64,000 nt of DNA from Planctomycetota bacterium (GTDB lineage: Bacteria > Planctomycetota > UBA1135 > UBA2386), in NCBI GenBank assembly GCA_016794565.1, contig JAEUHQ010000065.1, positions 1 through 64,000 on the forward strand, in the 5' to 3' direction. The position numbers and the translations under genes were made by a program. Shown piece by piece: positions 7,902-16,260 of this stretch. The first letter of the stretch is position 1, and each line of letters opens with the position of its first letter. The notes under the pieces were generated by a model. That model saw only the letters and a list, made by a program, of their open reading frames with translations, made no database searches and had not been told where the DNA came from.

Positions 7902-10900
7902 TCAGGGGCGGACCGTCGCGTCGGCGACCTGATCGCATCCCCTGTCGGCTTCGTCGCTCTGGCGGCGGGCGCGCCTCAGACCGACGACAGCTTCGGGGCG
8001 AGCATACTGCTCGCCCGCCCAACCCGTGACGAACCTTCCGCCGCGCACGTCGCCGCGCAGTTCCATCGCTCGGAGCGTGCGCAGCAGGAGACGCCAGGGC
8101 ACCGGCACCTTCTCGGCGAGGAGCAGCGGATGCGAAACCACGCCGAAGCGCGCGAGCAGCGAGCGTGCGCAGAGTTCGATGGCGGCGTCGCTGGCGCGCG
8201 TGTCGTTCGGCGGCAGCGGCAGCAGGCTCCAGCGGCCGACGGCGAACAGCGGGAACGCGCGCTGGCTCGGCGCGATCGCGAGCTGGCGTATCGTCGCGAA
8301 CGAGTCGCACGTCGCGAGACCGCTGCCGACGAGTTCGCCGAGTCCTTCTTCCAGATGGCTCGGCAGCAGGCGGCTCTGCGTCTGCAGGTCGGTGGGGAAC
8401 AGGGCGCCGCGCCGTGCCAGCAGTTCGTGCAGCGTGCGCGCGGCGGCGCCGAGTTCGGGCGGCTGGGCGCGTTCGAGCGGCAGCTCGAGCCACAGCGCCA
8501 GATCCTGCCGCGGCACGATCGAAAGCGGCAACCGACTCAGCGGGCCGCGCCACGGTCCCCACAGTCGCAGCCAGGCGAACTCGCCCGAAAGCGTCGCCTG
8601 GTCCAGCCATTCGCGGCGGTAATCGGCGATTCGCGGCGGCAGCACGTCGTATTCCCACGCCTCGACCGGGAACGCCGCCGATGCCCACTGCACCAGCGTC
8701 TCGTGCAGGCCGCGCGGCCCCGTGCGTCGGGTCGGCTCCGTCTGGCCCTGCCAGCCGGCGAGGAACTCGGCGAACACGGCCTGGCTCACCGGCTGCACGG
8801 CGGCGCGCAGACGATCGAGCATCCGGTTGCGCACCCGGGCGAGCAGCCGGCGATGCGCCCACACTTCGCGTCCTGCGAGCCGCGCGCGCATCGCGGTGCC
8901 TTCGGCTTCGAGCGCGCGCAGCGCTTCCTGGTCCTCGAAGGGCAGTTGGTCGGCCTGCACCGGGATCACCGCTTCGAGGCGGCCGCGCCAGCCCGCGAGC
9001 CGTTCGTGGCTCGCTTCCGCGGCGAACCAGCGGTCGCCGTCGCGCAGAGCGCGTCCGTCGGCCGCGAGCGTCGCGAGCCACTCGCGCCACGCAGGCTCCA
9101 CCTCGCCTTCGTGCAGCCAGCCCATCCAGCCGAGCGCTTCGTGCAGTTCCGCGGCCGAGCGCGGATCGGGCCAGCACTCGCCCTGCACCTGCTCGACGGC
9201 GTCGGGGTCCAGTTCGCTCGCTGCGTCGTGGCTCGCGGCCGTGCGGCGTGCGCCGCGCTGCGCCGACGTCACGGCCTGCGTGCGGCGCTCTTCGAGCGGA
9301 GCATCGTCGAGGAACGAGTAGGGCATCGCGTGCAGGATGCTCTCGGCGAACGGCGACGGTCCGGAGTGGTCGACTTCGCGCAGGCCGATCGTGCCGCCGC
9401 GAATGCGCGCGAGCAGCGTCAGCATGCCGTCGAGGTCCATCGCTTCGTGCAGCGTGTCGTGCACCGTCTGACCGACGACCGGGTGATCCTCGGGCACCTC
9501 GATCGGACCGGGCGGCAGCGTCTCGGGACACGCCTGCGCCTGCGGGAACGCCGCGGCGAGCGCGTCGTCGGCGCGGAAACGCAGCAGCGGTGCCGGCACC
9601 TTGCGCCCCGAGCGGAAGCGTTCGACGAGCAGCGAACGCGCGACGTTCCACCGCCAGCGCGCCTGGAACATCGGCGCCGGCAGCATCGACTGGACGAGCA
9701 CGTCCTTCGCGGTGTCGGGGTGCAGGTAGTTCCACACGTCGCCGAGCTCGAAGCTGTGCATCGGACCCAGCGAGATGAGCAGCGCGTCCTCGTTCGCGGC
9801 GGCCTGCAGCTCGTAGCCGAAACCGACGCAGAAGCGATTTCGCAGCGCGAGGCCGCGCGCGCGGTTGATGCGGCTGCCGAACGGGCTGTGCAGGATCAGC
9901 TGCTGGCCGCCGGTCTCGTCGAAGAAGCGCTCGAGCACGAGCTGGTCGCGGCTCGGCATCGCGCCGAGTGCTTCGGCGCCCGAGCGCAGGTACTCCGCGA
10001 GCTGGTCGGCAGCCGCCGGACGCAGGCCGCACTCCTGCTGCAGCCACTCGTTCGACGTTCCGTGCACGCGGACGCGGGCGATCGCGGCGCAGAGTTCGTC
10101 CGAGCGCGACGGACCCTCGGCGATCCAGAACGGCAGCGACGGCGGCACGCCGTGCGCGTCGGCGACACGCAACTGGCCGCTGCCGATGCGGCGGATCTGC
10201 CAGCTCGTGGTCCCGAGCTGGAACACGTCGCCGACCGACGACTCGATCGCGAAGTCCTCGTGCACCGTGCCGACCGGGGTGTCGTCGTGGTCGAGCACGA
10301 CCTGCCAATCCGCGACGTCGGGAATCGCGCCGCCGCACGTCACCGCGGTGAGACGCGCGCGGCGGGTGCTGCGCACCGTGCGATGGATCGAGTCGCGGTG
10401 CAGCAGCGCGGCGCGGCCGCCGGCGTGCATCGCCAGCACCGCGTCGAAGCGGTCGCGGGACAGCTCACGGAACGGGAATGCGCGGCGCACGGCGGCGAAC
10501 AGTTCGTCCTCGACGAACGTGTCGTCGCAGCACGCGGCGACCACCTGCTGCGCGAGGATGTCGAGCGGATGGAGCGGCTGCGTCGTGCGGTCGAGGTCGC
10601 CGTGGCGCACCGCGAACAGGAGCCCGGCGCTCGCGAGCAGTTCGTCGCGGGTGAGCGGGAAGAGCCGGCCCTTCGGCAGGCGGCCGATGCCGTGACCGGC
10701 GCGGCCGATGCGTTGCAGGAACGCGGCGATCGACGGAGTCGGGCCGATCTGCAGCACGAGGTCCACGTCGCCGATGTCGATGCCGAGCTCGAGCGAACTC
10801 GTCGCGACGAGCGCTTTCAGCTGCCCGTGCTTCAGCCGCTGCTCGGCGTCGAGGCGCCGCGCCTTCGACAGCGACCCGTGGTGGCTCGTCACGAGGTCCT

Positions 10901-11858
10901 TGCCGACGACGTCGGCGAGGCGTGCGGCGACGCGTTCGGCCATCTTGCGCGTGTTCGCGAACACGAGCGTCGTCCGGTGCCCGGCGATCAGCGCGCTCAT
11001 GCGCGCGAACACTTCGTTCCAGATCTCGCCGCTGCAGATCGTGTCGAGCGGAGCGCCGGGCACCTCGACCTCGAGGTCCATCGCGCGCGAGTGGCCGATG
11101 TCGACGATCGTGCACGGCCGGTCGGTTCCCGCGAGCAGGCCGGCGGTCGCTTCGATCGGGCGCTGCGTCGCCGACAGGCCGATACGCTGCAGGTTCCCGC
11201 CGTGCTGGCGCACGAGCAGGTCGAGCCGCTCGCACGTGAGGGCGAAGTGCGAGCCGCGCTTGCTGCCGGCGAGTGCGTGGATCTCGTCGACGATCAGCGT
11301 GCGCGCGGTCGCGAGCATCTTCCTGCCGCGCATCGTCGTCAGCAGGATGTAGAGCGACTCCGGCGTCGTGACGAGGATGTGCGGCGGAGTGCGCGTCATC
11401 GCGGCGCGTTCGTTCGCCGGCGTGTCGCCCGAACGGACGGTCACTCGCACTTCCGGCAGCGACGGGTCGAGGCTGCGCAGTTCGGCCAGCGGCTGCTGCA
11501 GGTTCTTTTGCACGTCGTTGGCCAGCGCGCGCAGCGGCGACACGTAGACGACGTGCAGTTCGTCGCGCAGCGCCGCACCCTTCTGCAGCAGTGCGTCGAG
11601 CGAGTGCAGGAACGCGGCGAGCGTCTTGCCCGATCCGGTCGGCGCTGCGATGAGGACGTGTTCGCCCGCGGCGATCCGCGGCCAGCCGGCGACCTGCGGC
11701 GGCGACGGGGCGCCGAGGCGGTCGCGGAACCAACGCGCGACAGTGGGGTGGAACGTGGGCAGCAAGGGCGGTCGGTCCGATCGGGCCGCGCAGCATACCG
11801 TTCGCCGCGGCGGCCGCGTTCCGCCGGGCTCAGCGTGCCGGCGCGAGAACGGGCGCAC
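7902..11858 (-). CDS. lhr: Lhr-type DEAD/DEAH ATP-dependent helicase
   Basis: Up to 1318 aa with the order of an Lhr family superfamily 2 helicase. Motifs are PSPPQ (Q-motif-like), APTGSGKT (residues 72-79), TTPESLY, VDEIH (motif II, 190-194), LSAT (motif III), TSSLELGID (motif V) and QRIGRAGH (motif VI), followed by the winged-helix and the long Lhr-specific C-terminal half. Lhr proteins translocate on single-stranded DNA and unwind DNA/RNA hybrids, with roles in repair. The longest form starts at GTG 11858, overlapping the upstream gene by 29 nt. Family N-termini usually start near FHPTVARWF, so TTG 11765 (1287 aa) is a credible alternative. No good ribosome binding site supports either. 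Confidence 0.9.
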   Translation of the reverse strand: MRPFSRRHAEPGGTRPPRRTVCCAARSDRPPLLPTFHPTVARWFRDRLGAPSPPQVAGWPRIAAGEHVLIAAPTGSGKTLAAFLHSLDALLQKGAALRDELHVVYVSPLRALANDVQKNLQQPLAELRSLDPSLPEVRVTVRSGDTPANERAAMTRTPPHILVTTPESLYILLTTMRGRKMLATARTLIVDEIHALAGSKRGSHFALTCERLDLLVRQHGGNLQRIGLSATQRPIEATAGLLAGTDRPCTIVDIGHSRAMDLEVEVPGAPLDTICSGEIWNEVFARMSALIAGHRTTLVFANTRKMAERVAARLADVVGKDLVTSHHGSLSKARRLDAEQRLKHGQLKALVATSSLELGIDIGDVDLVLQIGPTPSIAAFLQRIGRAGHGIGRLPKGRLFPLTRDELLASAGLLFAVRHGDLDRTTQPLHPLDILAQQVVAACCDDTFVEDELFAAVRRAFPFRELSRDRFDAVLAMHAGGRAALLHRDSIHRTVRSTRRARLTAVTCGGAIPDVADWQVVLDHDDTPVGTVHEDFAIESSVGDVFQLGTTSWQIRRIGSGQLRVADAHGVPPSLPFWIAEGPSRSDELCAAIARVRVHGTSNEWLQQECGLRPAAADQLAEYLRSGAEALGAMPSRDQLVLERFFDETGGQQLILHSPFGSRINRARGLALRNRFCVGFGYELQAAANEDALLISLGPMHSFELGDVWNYLHPDTAKDVLVQSMLPAPMFQARWRWNVARSLLVERFRSGRKVPAPLLRFRADDALAAAFPQAQACPETLPPGPIEVPEDHPVVGQTVHDTLHEAMDLDGMLTLLARIRGGTIGLREVDHSGPSPFAESILHAMPYSFLDDAPLEERRTQAVTSAQRGARRTAASHDAASELDPDAVEQVQGECWPDPRSAAELHEALGWMGWLHEGEVEPAWREWLATLAADGRALRDGDRWFAAEASHERLAGWRGRLEAVIPVQADQLPFEDQEALRALEAEGTAMRARLAGREVWAHRRLLARVRNRMLDRLRAAVQPVSQAVFAEFLAGWQGQTEPTRRTGPRGLHETLVQWASAAFPVEAWEYDVLPPRIADYRREWLDQATLSGEFAWLRLWGPWRGPLSRLPLSIVPRQDLALWLELPLERAQPPELGAAARTLHELLARRGALFPTDLQTQSRLLPSHLEEGLGELVGSGLATCDSFATIRQLAIAPSQRAFPLFAVGRWSLLPLPPNDTRASDAAIELCARSLLARFGVVSHPLLLAEKVPVPWRLLLRTLRAMELRGDVRGGRFVTGWAGEQYARPEAVVGLRRARRQSDEADRGCDQVADATVRP

Positions 11859-12540
11859 TGTCGGCGCCCACCTGTTCGTGCAGCGGCCGCGCGTGGCGAC
11901 CGCGGCCGAACAGGGTCCGCCACAGAAGGAGCGCGGTCGTCCGGGCCGGTGCCCGTTCGAACAGCTCGCGTTGTTCGCGGATCCGCGTGACCATGCGGTG
12001 CACGAAGTCGCCGAGGGTCACGGCCGCTGTGCTGCGCGTGCGGCGGCCCATCGCGCGCAGCGACGCGACGCCTTCCTGATGTCGTTCGAGCAGGGCCGCG
12101 ACGGAGCCGCCGTCGCCCATCTGCAGGAAACAGTGGGGCGGCAGCGGCAGGCTCGACGGACCGGCCGACGATGTCGAGAGCGTCACGCCGCACGCAAAGC
12201 GCGTCTCGAACTCGGTGACCGTGTGCGGCCGCGCGCCGCCGAACTGGCGGATCGCCGCGAGCATGCCGCGCTCGCGATGGACGAACGGCAGCACGACCGG
12301 GGCCGGAACGAGGTTCGGCACCTGGGCTTCGCCCAGCGGCACGAAGCCGAGGCGCGCGAGGCCGTCGACCGCGTCGCGCGTCGCGGGCAGCAGGTCGACG
12401 GCGCGCATCGGCAGCACCCGGACCGGCGTCGGCAGGCTGCGCACGATCGATCGCCGCGCGGCGAGCCACGCCGCCGCCACCACGACGAAGATCACCGCGG
12501 CGGCGCCGGCTGCGAACGGACTCGCGAGCAGCGAGAACAT
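11830..12540 (-). CDS. Membrane-anchored protein of unknown function
   Basis: A 236-aa protein from ATG 12540. It begins with one strongly hydrophobic helix (SPFAAGAAAVIFVVVAAAWLA) followed by arginines, so most of the chain is probably cytoplasmic (N-out, C-in). The soluble part contains VLPFVHRERGMLAAIRQFGG, TEFETRF and a Ser/Pro-rich stretch, then an Arg-rich C-terminal third. No family was recognised. The end overlaps the longest possible start of the helicase gene, so the two are probably co-transcribed. The frame is also open upstream of 12540, but the residues there look non-coding. Confidence 0.65.
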   Translation of the reverse strand: MFSLLASPFAAGAAAVIFVVVAAAWLAARRSIVRSLPTPVRVLPMRAVDLLPATRDAVDGLARLGFVPLGEAQVPNLVPAPVVLPFVHRERGMLAAIRQFGGARPHTVTEFETRFACGVTLSTSSAGPSSLPLPPHCFLQMGDGGSVAALLERHQEGVASLRAMGRRTRSTAAVTLGDFVHRMVTRIREQRELFERAPARTTALLLWRTLFGRGRHARPLHEQVGADSAPVLAPAR

Positions 12541-12738
12541 CGCCGGGGTATCGGGCGGGCGTCGTGATTCGTGGCGCGTGCGTCGGGGGAGCGTCCCGAT
12601 GCGGGACCGGGCGCCGCTCTTCCCTGTGCACGCCCCGGTGCCACCGCGGGCACTCGTTTCGCACACGATGTGCATCGCCCACCGGCCGGCCTTGACACGG
12701 GCGGCGCGGCTCGGCGACAAGCGGGGCCTCGTCTCTCC

Positions 12739-14700
12739 ATGCGCGCTGCCCTCCTCTCCTTCCTGACCACGGCGCTGGCCGCGGTCGCCCAGTCACCCGA
12801 CGCGCAGCACTACCGGATCGAGATCGACCTCGACTTCGCGAACCACACGATCGTCGGCAAGTGCAGCGCGACGTTCGTGAGCACTGCGCCGGCGCTCCAG
12901 ACCCTGTCGCTCGATCTGGCCTCGTCGCTCACGGTGACCGGTGTGACGATGGGGAGCGCGCCGGTGTCGTGGACGCGGCCGGCCGACCGGGTCGTCGTGG
13001 CGCTCGATCAGCCGTACGGCGTCGGGCAGCCGTTCACCGTCGAAGTGGCGTACGGCGGCGTGCCGGCCGCGAGTTCGGGCTTCGGCGGCCTGCAGTTCGT
13101 CACGACGCCCGGCGGCCGGCCGTGTGCGTGGACGCTCAGCGAGCCGTGGGACAGCAGGACATGGTGGCCGGGCAAGGACGAACTCGACGACAAGGCGACG
13201 TTCGAGATCTGGATCACGCACCCCGCGAGCATGGCCGCGGTCTGCAACGGAGTACTGCAGGGCACCGATGCGCTGGCGGGCAATCGTGCGCGCAGCCGGT
13301 GGCAGACCGGTTACCCGATGGCGGCGTACCTCGCGTCGTTCGTATGCACCGAGTGGAGCGTGCGCACCGACATCTACACCGGGTTCGGCGCTGCCATGCC
13401 GGTGGAGTTCCGTGTGTTCCCCGAGAGCTTCGTGAGCTGGGGCCCGGGCATGGATCGTGTCGTGCCGATGCTGCACGCGCTGTCGGGTGCCTACGGCCAG
13501 TACCCGTTCGTCGCGGAGAAGTACGGCGTCGCGCAGTTCACGTGGAGCGGCGGCATGGAGCACCAGACGATCAGCAGCCAGTCGTCGGTGGCCGAGTCGA
13601 TCACCGCTCACGAACTCGCGCACCAGTGGTGGGGCGACATGATCACGTGCGCTTCGTGGAGCGACATCTGGCTCAACGAGGGTTTTGCGACCTTCAGCGA
13701 GGCGATCTGGGCCGAACGCAGAGCCGGCGGCACGCTCGCCGACTACCTCGCCGCGATGGTCGCGCGGAAACCGCTGTCGACGTCGGGCACGGTGTACGTC
13801 TACACGCCGACGTCCGTCGCCGAGATCTTCAGCACGACCAACGTGTACCGGAAGGGTGCGTGGGTGCTGCACATGCTGCGCGGAGTGCTCGGCGATGCCG
13901 CGTTCTTCCAGGCGCTGCTCGACTATCGCGCCGCGTACGAAGGTGATTCGGCGACGACGGCGCAGTTCGAGGCCGCGGTCGAGCGGAGCACGGGCCGCGA
14001 GCTGGGCTGGTTCTTCGACGAATGGGTGATGAATCCGGGTTCGCCCGCCTGGTCGTTCGCGTGGGCGAACCGCACGGTCGCCGGCGCGCATCGGCTGTAT
14101 CTCGAACTCGACCAGACGCAGACGTCGCAGAGCGTCTTCACGATGCCCGTGCGTGTGCGCGTCACGACGTCCGCTGGGACGGTGGACACCACGGTGTGGA
14201 ACGACGAGCGCACGGACCAGGTCGTGATTCCGCTGCCCGCGCCCGCCACTGCGGTCGCGATCGATCCGGACCAGTGGATCCTGCGCGGCACACCGCTGTC
14301 GCGTCCGTACACCGTGCCGTTCTTCGGCGCCGACGGCACGTCGATCGACACCGCGACCGGCGGCGCGATCGAGTACCACCTCGACCTGGGTCCGCTGAAC
14401 GCGGGGCGGCCGTACTTCGTGGTGCTCGGCCTGTCCGGCAGCACACCGCCATGGATCGTCGCGGGCCTCCCGATCCCCGTGGCGGTGGACGGTCTGACCT
14501 CGATCGGCATCAATGCAGCCAACACGCCCGTCTTCACCGACTTCTTCGGAGTGATCGGTGCGAACGGCGCCGCGCGGGCGAAGTTCGACGTGCCGCCCGG
14601 CATCGCGGCGGCGCTCGCGGGCTCGACCGTCACCGCCGCGGCGGTGCTGATCGACGAATTCGACTTCGCGTCGCGCGCCGTGGACATCCTGCTGCGGTGA
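12739..14700 (+). CDS. Secreted M1-family zinc aminopeptidase
   Basis: A 653-aa protein from ATG 12739 with a signal peptide (MRAALLSFLTTALAAVAQ). The metallopeptidase core is clear: an exopeptidase motif variant SGGMEHQTI near 274, HELAH (H291, E292, H295) followed by QWWGD, and the third zinc ligand E314 in NEGFATFSE, 18 residues after H295. It should remove N-terminal residues from peptides outside the cytoplasm. After about residue 530 the protein carries the beta-rich C-terminal domain seen in other secreted proteins here, ending in FASRAVDILLR. A TTGACA sequence at 12692-12697 is not followed by a good -10 element, so the promoter is unclear. Confidence 0.9.
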   Translation: MRAALLSFLTTALAAVAQSPDAQHYRIEIDLDFANHTIVGKCSATFVSTAPALQTLSLDLASSLTVTGVTMGSAPVSWTRPADRVVVALDQPYGVGQPFTVEVAYGGVPAASSGFGGLQFVTTPGGRPCAWTLSEPWDSRTWWPGKDELDDKATFEIWITHPASMAAVCNGVLQGTDALAGNRARSRWQTGYPMAAYLASFVCTEWSVRTDIYTGFGAAMPVEFRVFPESFVSWGPGMDRVVPMLHALSGAYGQYPFVAEKYGVAQFTWSGGMEHQTISSQSSVAESITAHELAHQWWGDMITCASWSDIWLNEGFATFSEAIWAERRAGGTLADYLAAMVARKPLSTSGTVYVYTPTSVAEIFSTTNVYRKGAWVLHMLRGVLGDAAFFQALLDYRAAYEGDSATTAQFEAAVERSTGRELGWFFDEWVMNPGSPAWSFAWANRTVAGAHRLYLELDQTQTSQSVFTMPVRVRVTTSAGTVDTTVWNDERTDQVVIPLPAPATAVAIDPDQWILRGTPLSRPYTVPFFGADGTSIDTATGGAIEYHLDLGPLNAGRPYFVVLGLSGSTPPWIVAGLPIPVAVDGLTSIGINAANTPVFTDFFGVIGANGAARAKFDVPPGIAAALAGSTVTAAAVLIDEFDFASRAVDILLR

Positions 14701-14758
14701 GTGCTCCGCGGCTGCGGGCTCGGAAAGCGCGGGCCCGCCGTCTACCTTGCCCGCCCCG

Positions 14759-15967
14759 ATGTCGAGCGAACCGAGCCCCGAACCCGATGCTCCACGTCAC
14801 GCGATCCGCCTGACCGCGAAGGCGAGCGGCTTCCTGCGCCGCGGACAGCCGTGGTTCTACGCCGACGACATCGAACGCGGCGCCGTCGCGCCGCCGCGGC
14901 TCGTGCGTGTGTACGACGAGAACGAACGCGACCTCGGCCTCGCGTTCACGTCGGCGAGCCGCCTCGCATTGCGCTGGTGCGGGCCGTGGCCCGGCAACGG
15001 GACTCCCGACCGCGAGACGTTCTTCCACCAGCGGCTCGCGGCGGCGATCGAGCGCCGCGCCGGCTTCCTCGGCAGCGTCGACGGCGTGCGCATCGTGCAC
15101 GGCGAGAGCGACGGGCTGCCGGGGCTCGTGATCGACCGCTACGGACCGGTGCTCGTGCTGCAGTCGACGACCGCGGTGGTGGACGACGCGCTCGACGCGA
15201 TCGTGCCGTTCGCCGCCGAGCGGTTGCACGCCGACGCGGTCGTCGCCCGCAACGACACTCCGGCGCGGAAGCACGAAGGGCTGCGCGAGGAGGTGACGCT
15301 GCTGCACGGCCGCCGCATCGTCGAGACGGCGATCGTCGAGCACGGCGTGCGGCACACGGTGCGGCCGTTCACGGGGCACAAGACCGGCTTCTATCTCGAC
15401 CAGCGCCCCGCGCGGGGGCTGGTGCAGGAACTCGGCAAGGGGCGTCGCGTGCTCGACCTGTTCTGCTACCAGGCCGGCTTCGCGCGCAACGCACTGAAGG
15501 GCGGTGCTCGGACGGCCGTCGCCGTCGACCAGTCGGCCGACGCGCTCGCGCTCGCGGTCGCGGATGCCGCCGCGGACGGGCTCGCCGGCCTGTCGACCGA
15601 GAACGCCAACGTGTTCGACTTCGTTCGCGCACAGCGCGACGCCGGGGTGCAGCACGACCTGATCGTGCTCGATCCGCCCGCGTTCGCGAAGTCGCGCCGC
15701 GAGGTCGAGGGCGCGGAGCGCGGCTACCGCGACCTGAACCGCCAGGCGTTGCGCCTGCTCGCGCCGCACGGCTTTCTCCTCACCTGCACGTGCAGCCATC
15801 ACATGACGCTGCCGCGGTTCGAGGAGATCGTGCGACAGGCGGCCGCCGGGCTGCCGTTCCGCGTGATGCTGCGCCAGCGGCTCGGCGCGGGTCCCGACCA
15901 CCCGGTGGCGATCACCCACCCTGAATCCGAATACCTGAAGGTGCTGCTGCTGCAGCGCGTCGACTGA
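14759..15967 (+). CDS. rlmI: RlmI-like 23S rRNA (cytosine-C5) methyltransferase
   Basis: A 402-aa protein with the RlmI layout: an N-terminal PUA-like domain ([14 protein letters not shown]), a central EEHI-type region ([19 protein letters not shown]) and a Rossmann SAM-dependent methyltransferase domain. Motif I is [11 protein letters not shown] (about 230), the DPPAF motif IV is at 305-309, and the CTCS motif holds a probable catalytic cysteine (C345). Family members make m5C1962 in 23S rRNA, but paralogs can have other targets, so the gene symbol is tentative. ATG 14759 is used; an in-frame TTG lies 12 nt upstream. The thiS start follows its stop by 1 nt. Confidence 0.85.
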   Translation: MSSEPSPEPDAPRHAIRLTAKASGFLRRGQPWFYADDIERGAVAPPRLVRVYDENERDLGLAFTSASRLALRWCGPWPGNGTPDRETFFHQRLAAAIERRAGFLGSVDGVRIVHGESDGLPGLVIDRYGPVLVLQSTTAVVDDALDAIVPFAAERLHADAVVARNDTPARKHEGLREEVTLLHGRRIVETAIVEHGVRHTVRPFTGHKTGFYLDQRPARGLVQELGKGRRVLDLFCYQAGFARNALKGGARTAVAVDQSADALALAVADAAADGLAGLSTENANVFDFVRAQRDAGVQHDLIVLDPPAFAKSRREVEGAERGYRDLNRQALRLLAPHGFLLTCTCSHHMTLPRFEEIVRQAAAGLPFRVMLRQRLGAGPDHPVAITHPESEYLKVLLLQRVD

Positions 15968-15968
15968 C

Positions 15969-16193
15969 ATGGCCGCCACCCCCGACCACACACTCCGCAT
16001 CACCGTGAACGGCGACCCGCGCGCGATGCCCGCCGGCGCCACGGTCGCCGACCTCGTGACCGCCCTCGGCCTCCGCCCGGAGCAGGTCGCCGTCGAGCGG
16101 AACAAGGTGATCGTGCGGCGGGCCGACCACGCGGCGACGGCGCTCGCCGACGGCGACCGGCTCGAGGTCGTGACGTTCTTCGGCGGGGGGTGA
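15969..16193 (+). CDS. thiS: ThiS sulfur carrier protein
   Basis: A 74-aa ubiquitin-fold protein. It starts with a VNGDPR turn, has [12 protein letters not shown], and ends in VVTFFGGG, the C-terminal Gly-Gly needed for adenylation and thiocarboxylate formation. ThiS donates sulfur to thiazole synthase (ThiG) in thiamine synthesis. The start is 1 nt after the stop of the rRNA methyltransferase gene. thiG lies about 4 kb downstream on the same strand, separated by an ECF sigma fusion and a minus-strand gene, so the pathway is split here. Confidence 0.9.
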   Translation: MAATPDHTLRITVNGDPRAMPAGATVADLVTALGLRPEQVAVERNKVIVRRADHAATALADGDRLEVVTFFGGG

Positions 16194-16260
16194 GGCGGCG
16201 CCGTTCGGGAAGAACCGCCCGATCGTGTCACACGGTGGCGGGATCCGGCGTCTACCCGTC

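Noticed and set aside
7902-11858. The helicase as a defense-system gene (for example a nuclease-linked helicase)
   Set aside because: Motif set and C-terminal region fit the common Lhr repair helicase, and the neighbours are a lipoprotein and a membrane protein, not nucleases or methylases.
12692-12720. TTGACA upstream of the M1 peptidase gene as a promoter
   Set aside because: The -35 match is perfect but the hexamer 17 nt later (CGACAA) lacks the conserved T residues, so no promoter was called.
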